Positions 62,233 to 64,000 of a stretch of 64,000 nt of DNA are shown here, one piece after another. The DNA comes from Rebecca billardiae RCC1528 (taxonomy: Eukaryota; Haptophyta). The notes under the pieces were generated by a model. That model was not told the DNA's origin and searched no databases. It saw only the letters and a program-made list of their open reading frames with translations. Both the position numbers and the translations under genes were made by a program. Position 1 is the first letter of the stretch. Every line of letters starts with the position of its first letter. The stretch is from the NCBI GenBank assembly GCA_965240325.2, contig OZ251242.1, forward strand, positions 992,001 through 1,056,000. The letters run 5' to 3'.

Positions 62233-64000
62233 ATGGACACGATCGAGGGCGCGTGGGTGAGCGAGCTTCACCGCACCGGCGGCCACTTCGAGTTCGAGAC
62301 ACTGCCGCGCTGGGCCGTCATCTGCGGGCAGGCGGCGCGCGTTCGGTGCGTGCTCGGCGCGCCCGGCTTGCTGCACGAGGCGCTCGGTGGCGCGGGCGCG
62401 GAGGCGGCCGCCCTCGGCCGCGCGGACGAAGCGCTGAAGGGGCTTCTCGACAGCGAGACGAGCTCCCGCACCAGCCCAATCGACTCGCGCTGGGCGCTCG
62501 AGCTCGCGCGCAAGCTCGCGAGCGCCTGCCCGCCGTTTACGAGCGCGCGCATCGTCGCCGAGGCGGTGCGCGCGGGCGCGCGCGAGGCGGACGTGTACGA
62601 AGGCGACTCTGCGACGGGGTCGACGAGTGTGGTCCTGCGCGACCGCGCGCACGTCGCGCACTCCTTCGAGGGCGAGCTCTTCGGCGCAGCGCAGCAGCTG
62701 CACGGCATCACGTTCGTGGTCGACGCGACGCTGGGCTGCGCGGACGACGCTGCCGCGCTCGGCGGCGCCGTCGGCGGCGGCGGCGCGGAGGGCGCGAGCG
62801 GCGGTGGCGGTGGCGGGTGCACGGGCGCGGCGGGCGCGCCGCACCCGCCCGCGGGCGCCCTCCCGCCCGTCGAGACGCTGCGCGCCGCGCTGCGCGAGGC
62901 GGTTGGCGCGTACGACCGGCGCAACCTCGACGCCCACCCGGACTTCCGGACTCCGGCCCGGCCGCAGTCGACGTGCGAAGGGTTCGCGAGCGCGCTGCAC
63001 GCGCGGCTGCTCGCGCTGCTCGCGGACGGCCGGCTCGGGCCCGCGGCCGTGCCGTGGGTCTCGCTCCGCGTGCACGAGAGCGACGTGGCGAGTGTCGAGT
63101 ACACGCGCTACTCACATTACCCAGCTTACCCGGCTCAGCCGGCACCGAGCGCCGGCGCGGCCGAGGCCGATGGCGGCGCCGTGGCGGGTGGTGCGGCGGC
63201 GCGCGGCGCGCCGTTCGAGGCGTGGGGCGTGTGCGTGCGCGGCCGCGCGATGGTCGCGCGCTCGATCCCTCACGCCGAAGCGGCGCGCGCCCCCGCGGCG
63301 GGCGGCGGCGGCGGCGCGGCCGCGGCCGACGGTCCGCACCGAGCCGCCGCCGGAGCCTCACCGGACTCGCCGGACATCTTCGGGCACACGCTGCTGGTGG
63401 ACGTGACGGTGAGCGGGCGCGCGCTCAAGCCGACGTTCGGCTTCCTCATTGACATCTGCGCGCTCGAGGCCCTGGTCTCCTCCACGCTAGAGCGAGAGTA
63501 CCACAATCGGGACGTGAACGCTCTGCCTCAGTTTGTGTGCGCCGAGGCGGCGGCGGTGGCGGCGGCGGCGGCGCAGCCGGGGTCGGGGGCGGCGGGGTCG
63601 CCCCCGCGTGCGCACGCCGAGGCGGCGGCGCAGCCCGGGTCGGCGAGCGCCGCGCGCGCGACGGCCGTCACCAGCTCGCAGCTTGCCGCCGACATCTGGG
63701 CCCGGCTGCTGACAGCCATGCCGGACGGGGAGCGCGGGCAGGTGCTGCACATGCGCGTGCGCGTGTGCGACTCGGAGCTGGCGGACGCGGGCGCGGTGGA
63801 GTTCAGCGCGGCCGTGTGCCCCGAGCCGGCCGAGTGCGCGCTCGGCGCGCATGCCGGCGCCGGCGCGGCCGCGCACGCGCCGAGCGCGGCGGCGCGCCTC
63901 GACGAGCGGTGCGCACACCCCCACGGCGCCGGCGCCGCGCTCTCGCGCGGCCACCCTGCGGTCCTGATCGATGCTCGGCTGCTCCTGCCGCCGCCCGGTG
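62233..64000 (+). CDS. Tandem PTPS-fold protein (6-pyruvoyltetrahydropterin synthase-like), 3'-partial
   Basis: The frame is open from ATG 62233 to the window end, at least 589 residues. After an N-terminal region of unclear type (about 1-125), a first PTPS-like domain is visible: HVAHSFEGELFGAAQQLHG, AVGAYDRRNLDAHPDF, VSLRVHESDVASVEY. A second follows: DIFGHTLLVDVTVSGR, GFLIDICALEALV, EYHNRDVNALPQF, LAADIWARLLTAMP and MRVRVCDSEL. The usual GKCN catalytic Cys is GAAQ in domain 1. The HGH zinc motif is HGI in domain 1 and FGH in domain 2. The protein may therefore be non-catalytic or share a site between domains. Low-complexity Ala/Gly linkers separate the domains. Confidence 0.78.
   Translation, partial: MDTIEGAWVSELHRTGGHFEFETLPRWAVICGQAARVRCVLGAPGLLHEALGGAGAEAAALGRADEALKGLLDSETSSRTSPIDSRWALELARKLASACPPFTSARIVAEAVRAGAREADVYEGDSATGSTSVVLRDRAHVAHSFEGELFGAAQQLHGITFVVDATLGCADDAAALGGAVGGGGAEGASGGGGGGCTGAAGAPHPPAGALPPVETLRAALREAVGAYDRRNLDAHPDFRTPARPQSTCEGFASALHARLLALLADGRLGPAAVPWVSLRVHESDVASVEYTRYSHYPAYPAQPAPSAGAAEADGGAVAGGAAARGAPFEAWGVCVRGRAMVARSIPHAEAARAPAAGGGGGAAAADGPHRAAAGASPDSPDIFGHTLLVDVTVSGRALKPTFGFLIDICALEALVSSTLEREYHNRDVNALPQFVCAEAAAVAAAAAQPGSGAAGSPPRAHAEAAAQPGSASAARATAVTSSQLAADIWARLLTAMPDGERGQVLHMRVRVCDSELADAGAVEFSAAVCPEPAECALGAHAGAGAAAHAPSAAARLDERCAHPHGAGAALSRGHPAVLIDARLLLPPPG

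Overview
This window is nuclear DNA from a GC-rich unicellular eukaryote, most likely a haptophyte or related alga. That assignment is inference from four things: very GC-rich coding sequence, short spliceosomal introns with mostly GTGCGN donors and CAG acceptors, Pro-rich cell-surface linkers, and abundant microsatellites. The core genes are unmistakably eukaryotic: CDC45, HRD1, calnexin and BUD20/ZNF593. Exon joins given here were worked out by eye from reading frames, GT/AG signals and protein-family continuity.

Layout. 0-5 kb: the 3' end of a Ty1/copia pol gene, a 1.85-kb segment bounded by imperfect terminal inverted repeats, and a doubtful coiled-coil ORF. 5-12 kb: a four-exon giant membrane protein with three Cys-rich ectodomains, a LamG-like domain, cadherin-like repeats, one TM segment and a cytosolic FISHQW/DFCSIPQ domain. 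12-14 kb: repeats. 14-18.4 kb: a divergent pair, a basic hypothetical protein and the ERAD ubiquitin ligase HRD1. 18.9-27.3 kb: four tandem RING/F-box/RCC1 genes. 27.4-45.3 kb: single-copy genes, several in head-to-head pairs (LRR-C2 protein / BUD20-like; METTL-like methyltransferase / secreted protein; helical protein / FIT2-like membrane protein), plus a serine hydrolase carrying ShKT domains, an RCC1-like protein, calnexin and CDC45. 45.3-50.3 kb: a repeat complex with a duplicated 462-bp block, a 25-bp minisatellite with higher-order structure and longer tandem repeats. 50.3-58.9 kb: four more RING/F-box/RCC1 genes. 59-61.2 kb: a TA microsatellite and gene-free sequence. 61.2-64 kb: a divergent pair, a RibD/RIB7-type reductase and a tandem PTPS-fold protein that runs off the window.

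The most interesting system is the eight-copy RING-H2-like + F-box + RCC1 propeller family. The copies are nearly identical except at small groups of codons. These recur exactly every 52 residues, at the same two places in each propeller blade, and the changes there are almost all amino-acid changing. This looks like a diversifying recognition surface on a ubiquitin-ligase-type scaffold, with cassette sharing between copies that suggests gene conversion.
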